Source of the DNA: Halomonas daqiaonensis
GTDB taxonomy: Bacteria; Pseudomonadota; Gammaproteobacteria; Pseudomonadales; Halomonadaceae
Assembly (NCBI RefSeq): GCF_900109725.1
Contig: NZ_FOBC01000019.1
Location: forward strand, 16,178-80,177
Reading direction: 5' to 3'
DNA length: 64,000 nt
Shown here one piece after another: positions 19,668 to 29,740 of the stretch. The notes under the pieces were generated by a model. The model was not told where the DNA came from, made no database searches, and saw nothing but the letters and a program-made list of their open reading frames with translations. Both the position numbers and the translations under genes were made by a program. Numbering within the stretch: position 1 is the first letter of the stretch; every line of letters begins with the position of its first letter.

Positions 19668-20276
19668 ATGGCAGAGCACTCTTCATCCGCGACCCCTGAC
19701 ACTCAAGACCCGCGCCGAAATCGCCTGGTCTGGATTGACCTGGAGATGACCGGACTCGATCCGAACCGTGAGCGGATCATCGAGGTGGCGACCTTGGTCA
19801 CCGACAGCGAGCTCAATGTCGTCGCTGAGGGGCCGGTGATCGCGGTGCAGCAGCCCGAGACCCTCCTCGAGGCGATGGACGACTGGAACACCAAGACCCA
19901 TGGCGCCTCCGGCCTGGTGAAACGGGTCAAGGATAGCCTGGTCGACACCGCCGAGGCCGAGCGGCAGACGCTGGCCTTCCTCAAGGCGCATGTCGAGCCC
20001 GGTACCTCGCCCATGTGCGGCAACAGCATCCACCAGGATCGTCGCTTCCTGGAGCGGGAGATGCCCGAGCTGCTGGCCTTCTTCCACTACCGCAACCTGG
20101 ATGTCTCTACCGTCAAGGAGCTGGCCAAGCGCTGGAACCCGGGGGCGCTGGTGGGTTTCGAAAAGCGCAATGTCCACCTGGCCATGGACGATATCAAGGA
20201 GTCCATCGCCGAGCTGGCGCACTACCGCGGCACTTTCCTGCGCCTGGCCGACGACGAGAGTGACGAGGAGGGGTGA
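19668..20276 (+). CDS. orn: Oligoribonuclease
   Basis: Orn is a DEDDh 3'-to-5' exonuclease that degrades RNA dinucleotides, including pGpG from cyclic di-GMP breakdown. The catalytic start [20 protein letters not shown] gives the first Asp-Glu pair; [14 protein letters not shown] and [14 protein letters not shown] carry the later acids and histidine. It has 202 residues against 181 in E. coli because of a polar N-terminal extension of about 20 residues. The ATG at 19668 has GAGG upstream and lies 84 bases from the divergent rsgA. Confidence 0.95.
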   Translation: MAEHSSSATPDTQDPRRNRLVWIDLEMTGLDPNRERIIEVATLVTDSELNVVAEGPVIAVQQPETLLEAMDDWNTKTHGASGLVKRVKDSLVDTAEAERQTLAFLKAHVEPGTSPMCGNSIHQDRRFLEREMPELLAFFHYRNLDVSTVKELAKRWNPGALVGFEKRNVHLAMDDIKESIAELAHYRGTFLRLADDESDEEG

Positions 20277-20277
20277 C

Positions 20278-20303
20278 AGCGCCGAGCCGCAAGCGCCGAG
20301 CCG
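20278..20303. repeat. Direct repeat AGCGCCGAGCCG, two copies
   Basis: AGCGCCGAGCCG occurs at 20278-20289 and again at 20292-20303, starting just after the orn stop codon. Its core GCGCCGAG is the reverse complement of the CTCGGCGC that forms the tandem array 105 bases downstream. RNA reading in either direction could therefore fold the two blocks together. Confidence 0.65.
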
Positions 20304-20408
20304 TTCAATGACGGGCGGCAGGTTTCTGGGCTGACAACAAGAAAACCGCTGATGCAGCTTTCGTCGAGTTTCTTTTTGACGCCAGGAATGGTGGTGACAG
20401 CATCCTGC

Positions 20409-20457
20409 GGCGCTCGGCGCTCGGCGCTCGGCGCTCGGCGCTCGGCGCTCGGCGCTA
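20409..20457. repeat. Seven tandem copies of a 7-bp unit at the queG stop codon
   Basis: GGCGCTC is repeated six times without a mismatch (20409-20450), and a seventh copy GGCGCTA (20451-20457) supplies the TAG stop of queG on the minus strand. The array lies in the convergent space between orn and queG. The unit is not a multiple of three, but length changes would fall after the stop and leave QueG intact. Confidence 0.85.
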
Positions 20458-21522
20458 GCCGCTGGCGATCAGTCGCTGGCGTTTCTCACGCTGGCGGGCC
20501 AGCGCCCAGCGCACGTGCTCGCGTACCAGGTCGGAGGGGTAGGGCAGGCGCGCCATCAAGGTAGACTCCACGGCTTCGCTCCAGGGGGCGTTGCCGAGCC
20601 CCACCGCGAGGTTGCGCAGCCAGCGCTCGTAGCCGATGCGGCGGATCGGGCTGCCGGCGGTCTTCTCCAGGAACTCTTCCTCGCCCCAGGCGAACAGCGA
20701 GACAAGGCTGGCACGGTCCAGGTCATGGCGGGGGGCGAAGTCGGCCTCGCGGGAGGCCCGGGTAAAGCGGGTGAAGGGACAGACCAGCTGGCAGTCGTCG
20801 CAGCCGAACACCCGGTTACCCATGGCCTCCCGGTAGCGTTCGGGAATGGACCCGAACAGCTCGATGGTCAGGTAGGAGATGCAGGCCCGGGCATCCACCA
20901 CCCGATCCTCGACGATGGCGCCGGTGGGGCAGGCGGTGCGGCAGGCATTGCAGCTGCCGCAGTGGTCTCCCTCGAAGGGCGCATCCACCGGCAGCGGCAG
21001 ATCGGTGTAGAGTTCCCCCAGGAAGAACAGCGAGCCGGCCTTGGGATTGAGCAGCATGGCGTTCTTGCCGAACCAGCCCAGCCCCGCCTTGCGGGCCAAG
21101 GCCCGCTCCATCACCGGGGCCGAGTCGACGAAGGCGCGGTAGCCGAAAGAGCCCACCTCGGCCTCCATCCATTTCGCCAGGGTGGCCAGTCGCTTGCGCA
21201 TCAGCTTGTGGTAGTCGCGTCCGGTGGCATAGCGGGAGACATAGGCGGTCTCAGGCTGGCCGAGCACCTTCGTCGTCTCCACCTCGGCGGGCAGGTAGTC
21301 CAGGCGCACGCTGATTACCCGCACCGTGCCGGGGACCAGCTCTTCCGGCCGGGTGCGCTTGGTGCCGTGCTTGGCCATGAAGCCCATCTCGCCGTGGTGA
21401 CCGGCGGCCAGCCAGCGTTGGAGATAGCGCTCGTCCTCAGCCAGGTCGACGTCGGTAATGCCGACTTGCTGGAAACCGAGCTCGCGGCCCCAGGTCTTAA
21501 TCCGCTCGGCGAGGCCGGACAT
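20455..21522 (-). CDS. queG: Epoxyqueuosine reductase QueG
   Basis: QueG reduces epoxyqueuosine to queuosine in tRNA, using cobalamin and two [4Fe-4S] clusters. The 355 residues (E. coli 379) have the cobalamin-binding N-terminal region and two ferredoxin-like cysteine sets, CGSCNACRTACPTGA and GCDDCQLVCPF. The frame stays open far upstream, antisense to nnr, but the ATG at 21522 begins the conserved start (LAERIKTWGRELGFQQVGI). It diverges from nnr as in E. coli. The stop codon lies inside a 7-bp tandem repeat array. Confidence 0.95.
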   Translation of the reverse strand: MSGLAERIKTWGRELGFQQVGITDVDLAEDERYLQRWLAAGHHGEMGFMAKHGTKRTRPEELVPGTVRVISVRLDYLPAEVETTKVLGQPETAYVSRYATGRDYHKLMRKRLATLAKWMEAEVGSFGYRAFVDSAPVMERALARKAGLGWFGKNAMLLNPKAGSLFFLGELYTDLPLPVDAPFEGDHCGSCNACRTACPTGAIVEDRVVDARACISYLTIELFGSIPERYREAMGNRVFGCDDCQLVCPFTRFTRASREADFAPRHDLDRASLVSLFAWGEEEFLEKTAGSPIRRIGYERWLRNLAVGLGNAPWSEAVESTLMARLPYPSDLVREHVRWALARQREKRQRLIASG

Positions 21523-21657
21523 GTCGGGTTCGTCACTCGGAGGGGACAGTGGGGTCAAGATCGAGAAAACACCATGTAGGTCGGCCCCGCGACTTGGCGT
21601 GGGGCACAGAGAATTTACACTCGGTATGGTAAAGCATCCTGAACGAGGAGGCATCGG

Positions 21658-23193
21658 ATGAGCCGCGAAGCCAATCTCCCAGAGACATATTGTCGGCCGC
21701 TCTATCGTGCCGACCAGGTGCGCGAGCTCGACAAGCGCACCATCGCCGCCGGCATCGAAGGCTTTGCCCTGATGCAGCGCGCGGCCGCGGCCGCCTGGCA
21801 GAGCCTGAAGGCCCGCTGGCCCGAGATCCGCTCGCTCAGCGTGCTCTGCGGCGGAGGCAACAACGGCGGCGATGGCCATGTGCTGGCGGCACTGGCCGCC
21901 GCCGAGGGGCTCGCCGTGCAGCGCATCCTGCTCAAGCCGCTCGAGGAGCTGTCCGGCGATGCCAGACACGCCGCCGACATGGCCACGGCGGCTGGAGTGG
22001 GAGCCGAGCCCTGGCGGTCGGACATTCGCCTCGTGGGTGCACTGGTGGTCGATGCCCTGCTGGGCACCGGGCTCGGCGGCGAAGTGCGCGGCGAGGCCCG
22101 CGAAGCGATCGAGGCCATCAATGCCAGCGGTCTGCCGATACTTTCCATTGACATTCCCTCCGGGCTGCACGCCGATACCGGCGCGGTGCTGGGTGTCGCG
22201 GTGAAGGCAACGCGGACGGTGACCTTTATCGGCGACAAGCTGGGCCTGCATACCGGGGCGGCGCCGGCCAGGGTGGGGGAGGTCGACTTCCGTGCCCTGG
22301 GCGTGGACGCCGACGCCGAGACAGACCTGGTGCCCGCGGCCCGCCTGCTCGATGCGGGCATGATCGCGGCCTGGCTGCCGCCACGGGCGCGCAGCGCCCA
22401 CAAGGGAGATTTCGGCCATGCGCTGGTGCTGGGCGGGGCGCCGGGCTTCGGCGGGGCGGCGCTGCTCGCCGCCGAGGCCTGCGCGCGGCTGGGCGCCGGC
22501 AAGGTGAGCCTGGCCACGGCCCCTGAGCATGTGACGGCAAGCTTGGTGCGTCGTCCCGAGGTGATGGTCCACGGCATGCGCGGTGCCGGAGACCTCGGCG
22601 AACTGCCGGAGCAAGCCGATGTGCTAGTGGTGGGGCCAGGGCTCGGCCAGGGCAGTTGGGGGCAGGGCATGCTGCAGGCGGCCCTGGCGACCGACAAGCC
22701 ATTGGTGGTGGATGCCGACGCCCTCAACCTGCTGGCGACACGCTTCACCGGCCAGCGACGTGAGAACTGGGTGCTGACGCCTCACCCCGGCGAGGCCGCT
22801 CGCTTGCTGGACCTTTCCGCCGGCGAGATCGAGTCCGACCGGCCCGCGGCGGCCCTGGCCCTGCAGCAGCGCTACGGTGGCGTGGTGGTGCTCAAGGGCG
22901 CCGGTAGCCTGGTGGCCGGCCCCGAGGGTCTCGCCGTCTGCCCTTACGGCAACCCCGGTATGGCCAGCGGCGGCATGGGCGATGCGCTCTCCGGCATCCT
23001 GGGAGCGTTGCTGGCGCAGGGACTACTCCTCGAGACAGCGGTCCGGCTGGGGGTGCTGGTGCATGCCCTGGCGGCCGATATTGCGGCCGAGCAAGGGGGC
23101 GAGCGTGGCCTGCTGGCCGGCGATCTGGCATTCTGTGCACGAACTCTGGTCAACCCGACGATGGGTGTGGACGATGCAGCTGCGACTCGATGA
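21658..23193 (+). CDS. nnr: Bifunctional NAD(P)H-hydrate epimerase and ADP-dependent dehydratase
   Basis: Nnr repairs hydrated NADH and NADPH. The 511 residues (E. coli 515) have an N-terminal epimerase domain (CGGGNNGGDGHVLA near 63) and a C-terminal ribokinase-like dehydratase domain with GNPGMASGGMGDALSG. The ATG follows GAGGAGG. It opens a long operon: nnr overlaps tsaE by 20 bases, and tsaE overlaps amiB by four. The order nnr-tsaE-amiB-mutL-miaA-hfq-hflX-hflK-hflC is that of E. coli. Confidence 0.96.
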   Translation: MSREANLPETYCRPLYRADQVRELDKRTIAAGIEGFALMQRAAAAAWQSLKARWPEIRSLSVLCGGGNNGGDGHVLAALAAAEGLAVQRILLKPLEELSGDARHAADMATAAGVGAEPWRSDIRLVGALVVDALLGTGLGGEVRGEAREAIEAINASGLPILSIDIPSGLHADTGAVLGVAVKATRTVTFIGDKLGLHTGAAPARVGEVDFRALGVDADAETDLVPAARLLDAGMIAAWLPPRARSAHKGDFGHALVLGGAPGFGGAALLAAEACARLGAGKVSLATAPEHVTASLVRRPEVMVHGMRGAGDLGELPEQADVLVVGPGLGQGSWGQGMLQAALATDKPLVVDADALNLLATRFTGQRRENWVLTPHPGEAARLLDLSAGEIESDRPAAALALQQRYGGVVVLKGAGSLVAGPEGLAVCPYGNPGMASGGMGDALSGILGALLAQGLLLETAVRLGVLVHALAADIAAEQGGERGLLAGDLAFCARTLVNPTMGVDDAAATR

Positions 23194-23677
23194 TGAAGAT
23201 CGCCAGGTCGCCTTCGGCGAGTGCCTGGGGCGAGCCCTGGAAGGTCAGGGTCGCGTACACCTGACCGGCGAGCTGGGGGCCGGCAAGACCACCCTGACCC
23301 GTGGCATCCTGCGTGCCTGTGGTCACCAGGGCGCGGTCAAGAGTCCCACCTACACCCTGGTGGAGCCCTACGAGTTGGATGGCGTCCGTGTGCATCATTT
23401 CGACCTCTACCGCCTGGGCGACCCCGAGGAGCTCGAGTTCATCGGCGGCCGCGACCTGCTGGCCGAGGATGCGCTCTGCGTGATCGAGTGGCCGGAGCGG
23501 GGCGAGGGCTGGCTTCCCGCTCCGGATCTTGAAGTGGTCCTGCGGCTGGCCGGTAACGGACGCGAGGCATTGCTCGAGGCCCGCAGCGAACATGGCCAGG
23601 CGGTGCTCGAGCGCCTGGCGGCGATGCCGGCGCTGGCTGGGTGGAGCCTGGAAACGCAAGGTGAAGTGGCGCGATGA
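23174..23677 (+). CDS. tsaE: tRNA N6-threonylcarbamoyladenosine synthesis ATPase TsaE
   Basis: TsaE is the ATPase partner of TsaB and TsaD in making t6A37 of ANN-decoding tRNAs. The protein has 167 residues (E. coli 153), with Walker A GELGAGKTTLTRG, SPTYTLVEPY, HHFDLYRL and the conserved EWPERG. The ATG at 23174 lies within the last codons of nnr; a GTG three codons earlier is possible. Its stop overlaps the amiB start as ATGA, so all three genes are translationally linked. Confidence 0.95.
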   Translation: MQLRLDDEDRQVAFGECLGRALEGQGRVHLTGELGAGKTTLTRGILRACGHQGAVKSPTYTLVEPYELDGVRVHHFDLYRLGDPEELEFIGGRDLLAEDALCVIEWPERGEGWLPAPDLEVVLRLAGNGREALLEARSEHGQAVLERLAAMPALAGWSLETQGEVAR

Positions 23678-25134
23678 GACGCATGATGCCGCCAAGGCGC
23701 CTGCTGGTCGGGCTGGGAGGGCTGCTGCTGTGGTTGGCCAGCGGCCTGGCCGGTGCCGCTAGCGTCGATAATCTCCGTCTCTGGGCGGCACCCGACCATG
23801 CACGCCTGGTCTTCGACCTCTCCTCCCCGGCGCAGGCCAATGTCTTCAGCCTCGACAACCCGCGACGCCTGGTGATCGACCTGGACGACAGCCAGCTCAA
23901 TGCCGACGTCGACCGGCTGGACCTCGAGGGTAGCGCCATCAGCACCTTGCGCACCGGCGTGCGCGACGGCAATGGTCTGCGGGTGGTGCTGGAGCTCGAG
24001 CGCGAGGTTGAGCCGCGGCACTTCTCGCTGGCGCCCAACGCCCAGTATGGCCATCGCCTGGTGGTGGACCTGGAGTATCCCGGCGAGAGCGCCGTGCAGG
24101 ACCCCATCGATCCTATCGAGGCGATGATCCGCGAACAGGAGATCGCCGCCGATCGCGCTCGCAGCGAGGCGGTGGCACAGGGCCGCAGCCCGGCCGATGT
24201 CGACGCCACCCGGGTGCGCGAGCCGGCCAAGCCCCATCCCAAGCGCGACATCATCATCGCCATCGATGCCGGTCATGGCGGCGAGGACCCGGGGGCGATC
24301 GGCCCCTCGGGCACTCGCGAGAAGGATGTCGTGCTGGAAATGGCGCGGCGTATGGCGCGTCTGGTCAACGCCGCGGAGGGTTTCCGGGCGGTGATGATCC
24401 GCGACGGCGACTACTACATCGGTCTGCGCCAGCGGACCCGCATCGCCCGGGAGCAGAAGGCCGACTTCTTCGTGTCGATCCATGCCGATGCCTTCAATAG
24501 CCCGCGGCCCAACGGTAGCTCGGTCTATGCCCTGTCCCAGCGGGGGGCCACCTCTGAGACGGCCCAGTGGCTTGCCGCCAGCGAGAATGAGGCCGACCTG
24601 ATCGGCGGTGTCGATGGCAGCCTGTCGCTGGACGACAAGGATGAGGTACTGCGTGGCGTGCTGCTCGACCTGACCATGACGGCGACCCTCAACGACTCCC
24701 TGACCATCGGCGGTCAGGTGCTCGACCAGCTCGGGCGAGTCAATCGCCTGCACAAGTCACGGGTCGAGCAGGCCGGCTTCATGGTGCTCAAGTCACCGGA
24801 CATCCCCTCGCTGCTGGTCGAGACAGGCTTCATCTCCAATCCCGATGAGGAGCGCCGGCTGCGCGACGGTGCCTATCAGCAGAGGGTGGTTCAGGCTCTC
24901 TTCGGCGGCATTCGCGGCCACTTCCAGCGCAACCCGCCGCCGGCCAGCCTGCTGGCCTGGCAGCGCGACGGCAACCGGAGCCCCGGGGGCAACGAGTATC
25001 GCATCCAGCCCGGCGATACCCTCTCGGAGATCGCCGCCCGGCACGGTGTGCCGGTGGCCCAGATCAAGCAGGCCAACGAGATCAGCGGCGACGTGATTCG
25101 GGTCGGGCAGGTGCTGCGTATCCCCCGCTCTTGA
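23674..25134 (+). CDS. amiB: N-acetylmuramoyl-L-alanine amidase AmiB with AMIN and LysM domains
   Basis: AmiB cleaves the stem peptide from glycan strands to split daughter cells. The 486 residues comprise a signal peptide (RRMMPPRR followed by a hydrophobic stretch to about residue 29), an AMIN domain (about 30-150) and an Amidase_3 zinc domain. The zinc domain shows IDAGHGGEDPGAIG, SIHADAF and LLVETGFISNPDEE. A single C-terminal LysM follows (YRIQPGDTLSEIAARHGV). The C-terminal LysM is usual in Pseudomonas-type AmiB and is part of why the protein is longer than in E. coli (445). It acts in the periplasm and is expected to need an EnvC/NlpD-type activator. Confidence 0.95.
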   Translation: MRRMMPPRRLLVGLGGLLLWLASGLAGAASVDNLRLWAAPDHARLVFDLSSPAQANVFSLDNPRRLVIDLDDSQLNADVDRLDLEGSAISTLRTGVRDGNGLRVVLELEREVEPRHFSLAPNAQYGHRLVVDLEYPGESAVQDPIDPIEAMIREQEIAADRARSEAVAQGRSPADVDATRVREPAKPHPKRDIIIAIDAGHGGEDPGAIGPSGTREKDVVLEMARRMARLVNAAEGFRAVMIRDGDYYIGLRQRTRIAREQKADFFVSIHADAFNSPRPNGSSVYALSQRGATSETAQWLAASENEADLIGGVDGSLSLDDKDEVLRGVLLDLTMTATLNDSLTIGGQVLDQLGRVNRLHKSRVEQAGFMVLKSPDIPSLLVETGFISNPDEERRLRDGAYQQRVVQALFGGIRGHFQRNPPPASLLAWQRDGNRSPGGNEYRIQPGDTLSEIAARHGVPVAQIKQANEISGDVIRVGQVLRIPRS

Positions 25135-25157
25135 GCTTCCAGCTTTGATGGAGTGAC

Positions 25158-27098
25158 ATGTCAGAGAAGCGACACATCCAGATCCTCGATCCTCGCCTGG
25201 CCAACCAGATTTCGGCCGGCGAGGTGGTCGAACGTCCTGCCTCGGTGGTCAAGGAGTTGGTGGAGAACGCCATCGATGCCGGCAGCCGGCGCATCGAGGT
25301 CGAGCTGGAGAATGGCGGTGCACGGACGATCCGCGTAAGGGACGACGGCAGCGGCATCGGCGAGGCCGACCTGCCGCTGGCGCTGTCGCGTCATGCCACC
25401 AGCAAGATCGTCTCCCTGGAGGAGCTCGAAGGTGTCGCCAGCTTGGGCTTTCGTGGCGAGGCCCTCGCCTCGATCAGTTCGGTGGCGCGCCTCGAGCTGG
25501 TCTCCAATACCGACGAGGACCCACGCAGCGGCTGGCGCGTGGTGGCCGAGGGTCGGCGCATGGAACCCCGCGTGACCCCGGCGCCGCATCCGCGCGGCAC
25601 CTCGGTGACGGTCCGCGACCTCTTCTTCAATACCCCGGCACGGCGCAAGTTCCTGCGCACCGAGAAGACCGAGTTCGGCCACGTCGAGGAGGCCTTTCGG
25701 CGCCAGGCGCTGTCGCGCTTCGATATCGGCTGGGTGCTGCGCCACAACCACAGGACCCTCCATCAGCTGCCCCCCGGCGATGATCCGGTGGCCCAGGAAC
25801 GCCGCCTCCAGTCCCTGCTCGGCAAGGCCTTCCTGGAGAATGCCCTGCACCTGGACGTGGAGGCGGGTGGCCTGCGGCTGTCGGGTTGGGTCGGGTTGCC
25901 GACCCACTCCCGGGCCCAGGCCGACCAGCAGTACTTCTTCGTCAACGGCCGCGTGGTACGCGACCGCCTGGTCGCGCACGCCATCCGCCAGGCCTATCGC
26001 GACGTGCTCTTCCATGGCCGCCACCCGGTGTTCGTGCTCTACCTCGAGGTCGACCCCAGGGTGGTGGATGTCAACGTCCACCCCACCAAGCATGAGGTGC
26101 GATTCCGCGACGGGCGCATGGTCCACGACTTCCTGTTTTCGAGCCTGCACCGTGCGCTGGGCGAGGCACGGGCCGGCGAGCGGGGGGAACACGAGGACGT
26201 GCCCGAAACGCCCGAGGTGGCGGAAAGCGTGCGCGAGGCGGCGCCCACCTGGCAGCAGCAACCGATGGCACTGCCGGGGCAGGGCGAGAGGGCCGGTGAT
26301 GGAGACCGCGATAGAGTGACGCCCGATCGAGTGCGGGCCTTTATGGAGGGCTATCGGGCCTTGCATCCCGAGCACGAGGAGAGCCTGCTGACCCCGCAGC
26401 CAGCTGCCCTTGCTCCCGGCGGCAGTGCCGCGGGGGTGGCCCTTGAGGAACGTCGCGTCTCGCCGGCGACCCGGGCCCCGCGCCCGGCGATGCCCGAGAA
26501 GGACGCGACCCGTGCGCCGCCGCTGGGTTATGCCGTGGCCCAGCTGCACGGGGTCTACATCCTCTCCCAGACCGAGCGTGGCCTGGTGGTGGTGGACATG
26601 CATGCCGCCCACGAGCGCATTGTCTATGAGCGCATGAAGACCCAGGTCCATGGCGGGGCGCTCCAGGCCCAGCCGCTGCTGGTGCCGGTGTCGCTGGCGG
26701 CGAGCTCCGCCGAGGTGGCCACGGCCGAGGCTGAACATGATGCCTTCTCGCGCCTCGGGGTGGAGCTCGACGTGGCTGGCCCCGAGACCCTGCTGGTGCG
26801 CCAGGTGCCGGTGCTGCTCGCCGATGCCGACGTGGAGCCACTGATACGCGACATGCTCGCTGACTTGGAGCGCTATGGCCGCTCCGACCGTCTCGAGGCG
26901 CGCATCAACGAGCTGCTTTCGACCATGGCCTGTCATGGCAGCGTGAGGGCCAATCGTCAGCTGGGGCTCGAGGAGATGAATGCCCTGCTGCGCGATATGG
27001 AGCGCACCGAGCGCAGCGGCCAGTGCAATCACGGTCGTCCCACCTGGACCGAGATGAGCATGAAGGAGCTGGACCGGCTCTTTATGCGCGGGCAGTAG
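25158..27098 (+). CDS. mutL: DNA mismatch repair protein MutL
   Basis: MutL links MutS mismatch recognition to strand incision. The 646 residues (E. coli 615) show the GHKL ATPase motifs [13 protein letters not shown] (I), DDGSGI (II) and FRGEALASI (III), then [15 protein letters not shown] variable linker of about 130 residues follows, then the C-terminal dimerisation domain with [13 protein letters not shown] and [12 protein letters not shown]. The endonuclease motif DQHA(X)2E(X)4E is absent, since HAAHERI is preceded by VVDM. That fits a genome using a MutH-like nuclease or Dam-dependent repair. GGAG precedes the ATG by a short spacer. Confidence 0.95.
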   Translation: MSEKRHIQILDPRLANQISAGEVVERPASVVKELVENAIDAGSRRIEVELENGGARTIRVRDDGSGIGEADLPLALSRHATSKIVSLEELEGVASLGFRGEALASISSVARLELVSNTDEDPRSGWRVVAEGRRMEPRVTPAPHPRGTSVTVRDLFFNTPARRKFLRTEKTEFGHVEEAFRRQALSRFDIGWVLRHNHRTLHQLPPGDDPVAQERRLQSLLGKAFLENALHLDVEAGGLRLSGWVGLPTHSRAQADQQYFFVNGRVVRDRLVAHAIRQAYRDVLFHGRHPVFVLYLEVDPRVVDVNVHPTKHEVRFRDGRMVHDFLFSSLHRALGEARAGERGEHEDVPETPEVAESVREAAPTWQQQPMALPGQGERAGDGDRDRVTPDRVRAFMEGYRALHPEHEESLLTPQPAALAPGGSAAGVALEERRVSPATRAPRPAMPEKDATRAPPLGYAVAQLHGVYILSQTERGLVVVDMHAAHERIVYERMKTQVHGGALQAQPLLVPVSLAASSAEVATAEAEHDAFSRLGVELDVAGPETLLVRQVPVLLADADVEPLIRDMLADLERYGRSDRLEARINELLSTMACHGSVRANRQLGLEEMNALLRDMERTERSGQCNHGRPTWTEMSMKELDRLFMRGQ

Positions 27099-27102
27099 CC
27101 CC

Positions 27103-28047
27103 ATGATCGATAAGCGCCCTCCCGCCATCCTGTTGATGGGGCCTACCGCGGCCGGTAAGACCGACCTGGCCATCGCGCTCCACGAGCGGCTTGGCAGCGA
27201 ACTGGTCAGTGTCGACTCGGCCATGGTCTACCGCGGCATGGACATCGGCAGCGCCAAGCCCTCCCCCAAGGAGCTGGCCCGGGCGCCGCATCGGCTGATC
27301 GACATCCGTGACCCGGCCGAGCCCTATTCCGCCGCTGACTTTCGCGAGGACGCCCTGCGCGAGATGCGCCGCATCAGCGACGCTGGCAAGCTGCCGTTGC
27401 TGGTTGGCGGTACGATGATGTACTTCAAGCACCTGCTCGAGGGGGTGGCTAACCTGCCGGCGGCGGATCCGGAGGTTCGCGCCGAGCTGGAGCACAAGGT
27501 GGTGCATCATGGCCTTGTGGCGCTGCACGAAGAACTGAGTCGGGTCGACCCGGTTTCGGCGGCGCGGATACATCCCAATGATCCCCAACGGATCATGCGG
27601 GCGCTGGAGGTCTATTGGCTGGCGGGTCGCCCCCTCAGCGAGCTATGGGGCGAGCAGCACCGTGAAACCTTTCCCTGGCGCACGCTGTCGATAGGCCTCG
27701 CGCCGGCAGACGCCGACCGCAGCGTGCTCCATGCGCGCATCGCACAGCGTTTTACGGCGATGCTCGATGCCGGCTTCATCGACGAAGTGGCGACCCTCAA
27801 GGCGCGCGGCGATCTCGATGCCTCACTGCCGTCCATGAAGAGTGTGGGCTATCGTCAGGCATGGGCCTATCTCGATGGCGAATTCGGGCGCGACGAACTC
27901 GAGCGACGCGGCATCATCGCGACCCGCCAGCTAGCCAAGCGCCAGCTGACCTGGATGCGCCGCTGGCCGGGGTTGCACTGGGTCGACAGCCTGGGCCTCG
28001 ATCCTCTGAGCGACGTTTTGAAACTCGTGCGAGAATTCGGCACTTAG
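27103..28047 (+). CDS. miaA: tRNA dimethylallyltransferase
   Basis: MiaA adds an isopentenyl group to adenosine 37 of tRNAs reading UNN codons. The 314 residues (E. coli 316) carry the P-loop [14 protein letters not shown], the [14 protein letters not shown] block and the [13 protein letters not shown]-terminal motif. It begins four bases after mutL and is followed by a promoter of its own for hfq. A weak ribosome site suggests coupling to mutL translation. Confidence 0.96.
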   Translation: MIDKRPPAILLMGPTAAGKTDLAIALHERLGSELVSVDSAMVYRGMDIGSAKPSPKELARAPHRLIDIRDPAEPYSAADFREDALREMRRISDAGKLPLLVGGTMMYFKHLLEGVANLPAADPEVRAELEHKVVHHGLVALHEELSRVDPVSAARIHPNDPQRIMRALEVYWLAGRPLSELWGEQHRETFPWRTLSIGLAPADADRSVLHARIAQRFTAMLDAGFIDEVATLKARGDLDASLPSMKSVGYRQAWAYLDGEFGRDELERRGIIATRQLAKRQLTWMRRWPGLHWVDSLGLDPLSDVLKLVREFGT

Positions 28048-28107
28048 CGTAAGATGGACCTTTCGACGGCCGGGCAAACAGGTCCTCTCAGTATTCAGCG
28101 TTGCTCC

Positions 28108-28136
28108 CTGACAGGAGCAACCTAGATCGACATAAT
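28108..28136 (+). promoter_or_regulatory. hfq promoter
   Basis: CTGACA (28108-28113, five of six -35 matches) and CATAAT (28131-28136, five of six -10 matches) are separated by exactly 17 bases. The predicted start near 28143 leaves a leader of about 27 bases before the hfq ATG. It gives hfq and the genes after it a supply independent of the upstream operon. Confidence 0.6.
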
Positions 28137-28169
28137 ATCAACCCCCAGAGACACTCCAGGGAGAGCAAC

Positions 28170-28415
28170 ATGTCCAAAGGGCAGTCCCTTCAAGACCCGT
28201 ACCTGAATATCCTGCGCAAGGAGCGCATTCCGGTATCGATTTTTTTGGTCAACGGCATCAAGCTGCAGGGCCAGATCGAGTCCTTCGACCAGTTCGTCAT
28301 CCTGCTGCGCAATACCGTGAGTCAGATGGTCTACAAGCACGCCATCTCCACCGTGGTGCCGTCGCGCAATGTGCGTCTCCCGGCCCCGGATGCGCAGCCG
28401 GAAAATGATGCGTGA
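28170..28415 (+). CDS. hfq: RNA chaperone Hfq
   Basis: Hfq forms a hexameric ring that pairs small RNAs with mRNAs. The 81 residues contain the Sm1 region ([20 protein letters not shown], with [17 protein letters not shown]) and the Sm2 motif [12 protein letters not shown]. The C-terminal tail is only about 16 residues, like Pseudomonas Hfq and much shorter than in E. coli (102). The ATG at 28170 has GGGAG upstream; the frame extends 69 bases further but through the promoter. Confidence 0.97.
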   Translation: MSKGQSLQDPYLNILRKERIPVSIFLVNGIKLQGQIESFDQFVILLRNTVSQMVYKHAISTVVPSRNVRLPAPDAQPENDA

Positions 28416-28423
28416 GGTACTGA

Positions 28424-29740
28424 TTGTTTTTTGAACGTCCCGACGCCGGCGAGACGGCGATCCTCGTCCATGTGGATTTTCAGGACGAGCAGGAGCGCGA
28501 GGATGCAGGGGAATTCCTGGAACTCGTGCGTTCGGCCGGTGCGCAGCCGGCTACCCTGATCACCGGCAGTCGCAAGCGTCCCGATTCCCGTACCTTCGTG
28601 GGGTCGGGCAAGCTCGAGGAGCTGCGCGAGGCGAAGAACGCGCATGAAGCCGAGCTGGTGATCTTCAACCATGGCCTGAGCCCCTCCCAGGAGCGCAATC
28701 TGGAGCGCGAGCTCAAGTGTCGGGTGATCGATCGTACCGGCCTGATTCTCGACATCTTCGCCCAGCGCGCCCGAACCCACGAGGGCAAGCTACAGGTGGA
28801 ACTCGCCCAGCTCGAGTACATGTCGACTCGCCTGGTGCGCGGTTGGACCCACCTGGAGCGTCAGAAGGGCGGCATCGGCCTGCGGGGGCCGGGCGAGACC
28901 CAGCTCGAGACCGACCGCCGTCTGCTGCGGGCGCGCATCAAGGCGATCCACAAGCGGCTCGACAAGGTGCGCAGCCAGCGCAGCCAGAATCGCCGGGCCC
29001 GTTCCCGGGCAGAGATTCCCAGTGTCTCCCTGGTGGGCTACACCAACGCCGGCAAGTCCACGCTCTTCAACGCCCTGACGTCCGCCAGGGTCTATGCGGC
29101 CGACCAGCTCTTCGCTACCCTCGACCCGACGCTGCGTCGCCTCGAGATCGAGGACGTGGGACCGGTGGTGCTGGCCGACACCGTGGGCTTTATCCGTCAC
29201 CTGCCCCACAAGCTGGTGGAAGCCTTCCGCGCCACTCTGCAGGAGGCCGCCGAGGCCTCACTGCTGGTGCACGTGATCGATGCCGCCGATCCTGACCGCG
29301 AGCTCAACGTCGCTCAGGTCGAGGCAGTGCTCGACGAGATCGGTGCCCTCGAGGTGCCGACCCTCAAGGTGATGAACAAGATTGACCTGCTCGACAGCGC
29401 ACCGCGCATCGAGCGTGACGGGGAGGGCCGGCCCGAGGTGGTCTGGCTCTCGTCTCGCGAGGGCAAGGGGCTCGAGCTGCTGGAACAAGCGCTCTCGGAG
29501 TGCCTGGCCAATGACATCATCGACTTCGAACTCTGCCTGGCCCCGGAGCAAGGCAGGCTGCGGGCCGGGCTGCACGACCTCGGCGCCGTGCGTGGAGAGC
29601 GTTTCGATGACCAGGGGCATACCCTGCTGGAGGTGCGCCTGCCTCGGCGCGACTTCCTGCAGCTGATGGCGCGGCTGGGTGAGCGTGCCGATGACTATCT
29701 GCCGGCGGCGCTGCAGGCGCCGCCGGTGTGGGAAGCATGA
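28424..29740 (+). CDS. hflX: Ribosome-associated GTPase HflX
   Basis: HflX splits stalled or heat-inactivated 70S ribosomes. The 438 residues (E. coli 426) have the N-terminal nucleotide-binding domain, then GERGLRGPGE-type sequence (GGIGLRGPGETQLETDRR), a coiled region, and the GTPase motifs GYTNAGKSTLFN, DTVGFI and NKID. The start is a TTG with GAGG six bases upstream and the protein aligns from there with the family start (DAGE). It is eight bases after hfq and presumably shares its promoter. Confidence 0.94.
   Translation: MFFERPDAGETAILVHVDFQDEQEREDAGEFLELVRSAGAQPATLITGSRKRPDSRTFVGSGKLEELREAKNAHEAELVIFNHGLSPSQERNLERELKCRVIDRTGLILDIFAQRARTHEGKLQVELAQLEYMSTRLVRGWTHLERQKGGIGLRGPGETQLETDRRLLRARIKAIHKRLDKVRSQRSQNRRARSRAEIPSVSLVGYTNAGKSTLFNALTSARVYAADQLFATLDPTLRRLEIEDVGPVVLADTVGFIRHLPHKLVEAFRATLQEAAEASLLVHVIDAADPDRELNVAQVEAVLDEIGALEVPTLKVMNKIDLLDSAPRIERDGEGRPEVVWLSSREGKGLELLEQALSECLANDIIDFELCLAPEQGRLRAGLHDLGAVRGERFDDQGHTLLEVRLPRRDFLQLMARLGERADDYLPAALQAPPVWEA

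Noticed and set aside
20409..20457. CRISPR-like array
   Set aside because: The repeats are seven bases long and have no spacers; it is a simple tandem repeat.
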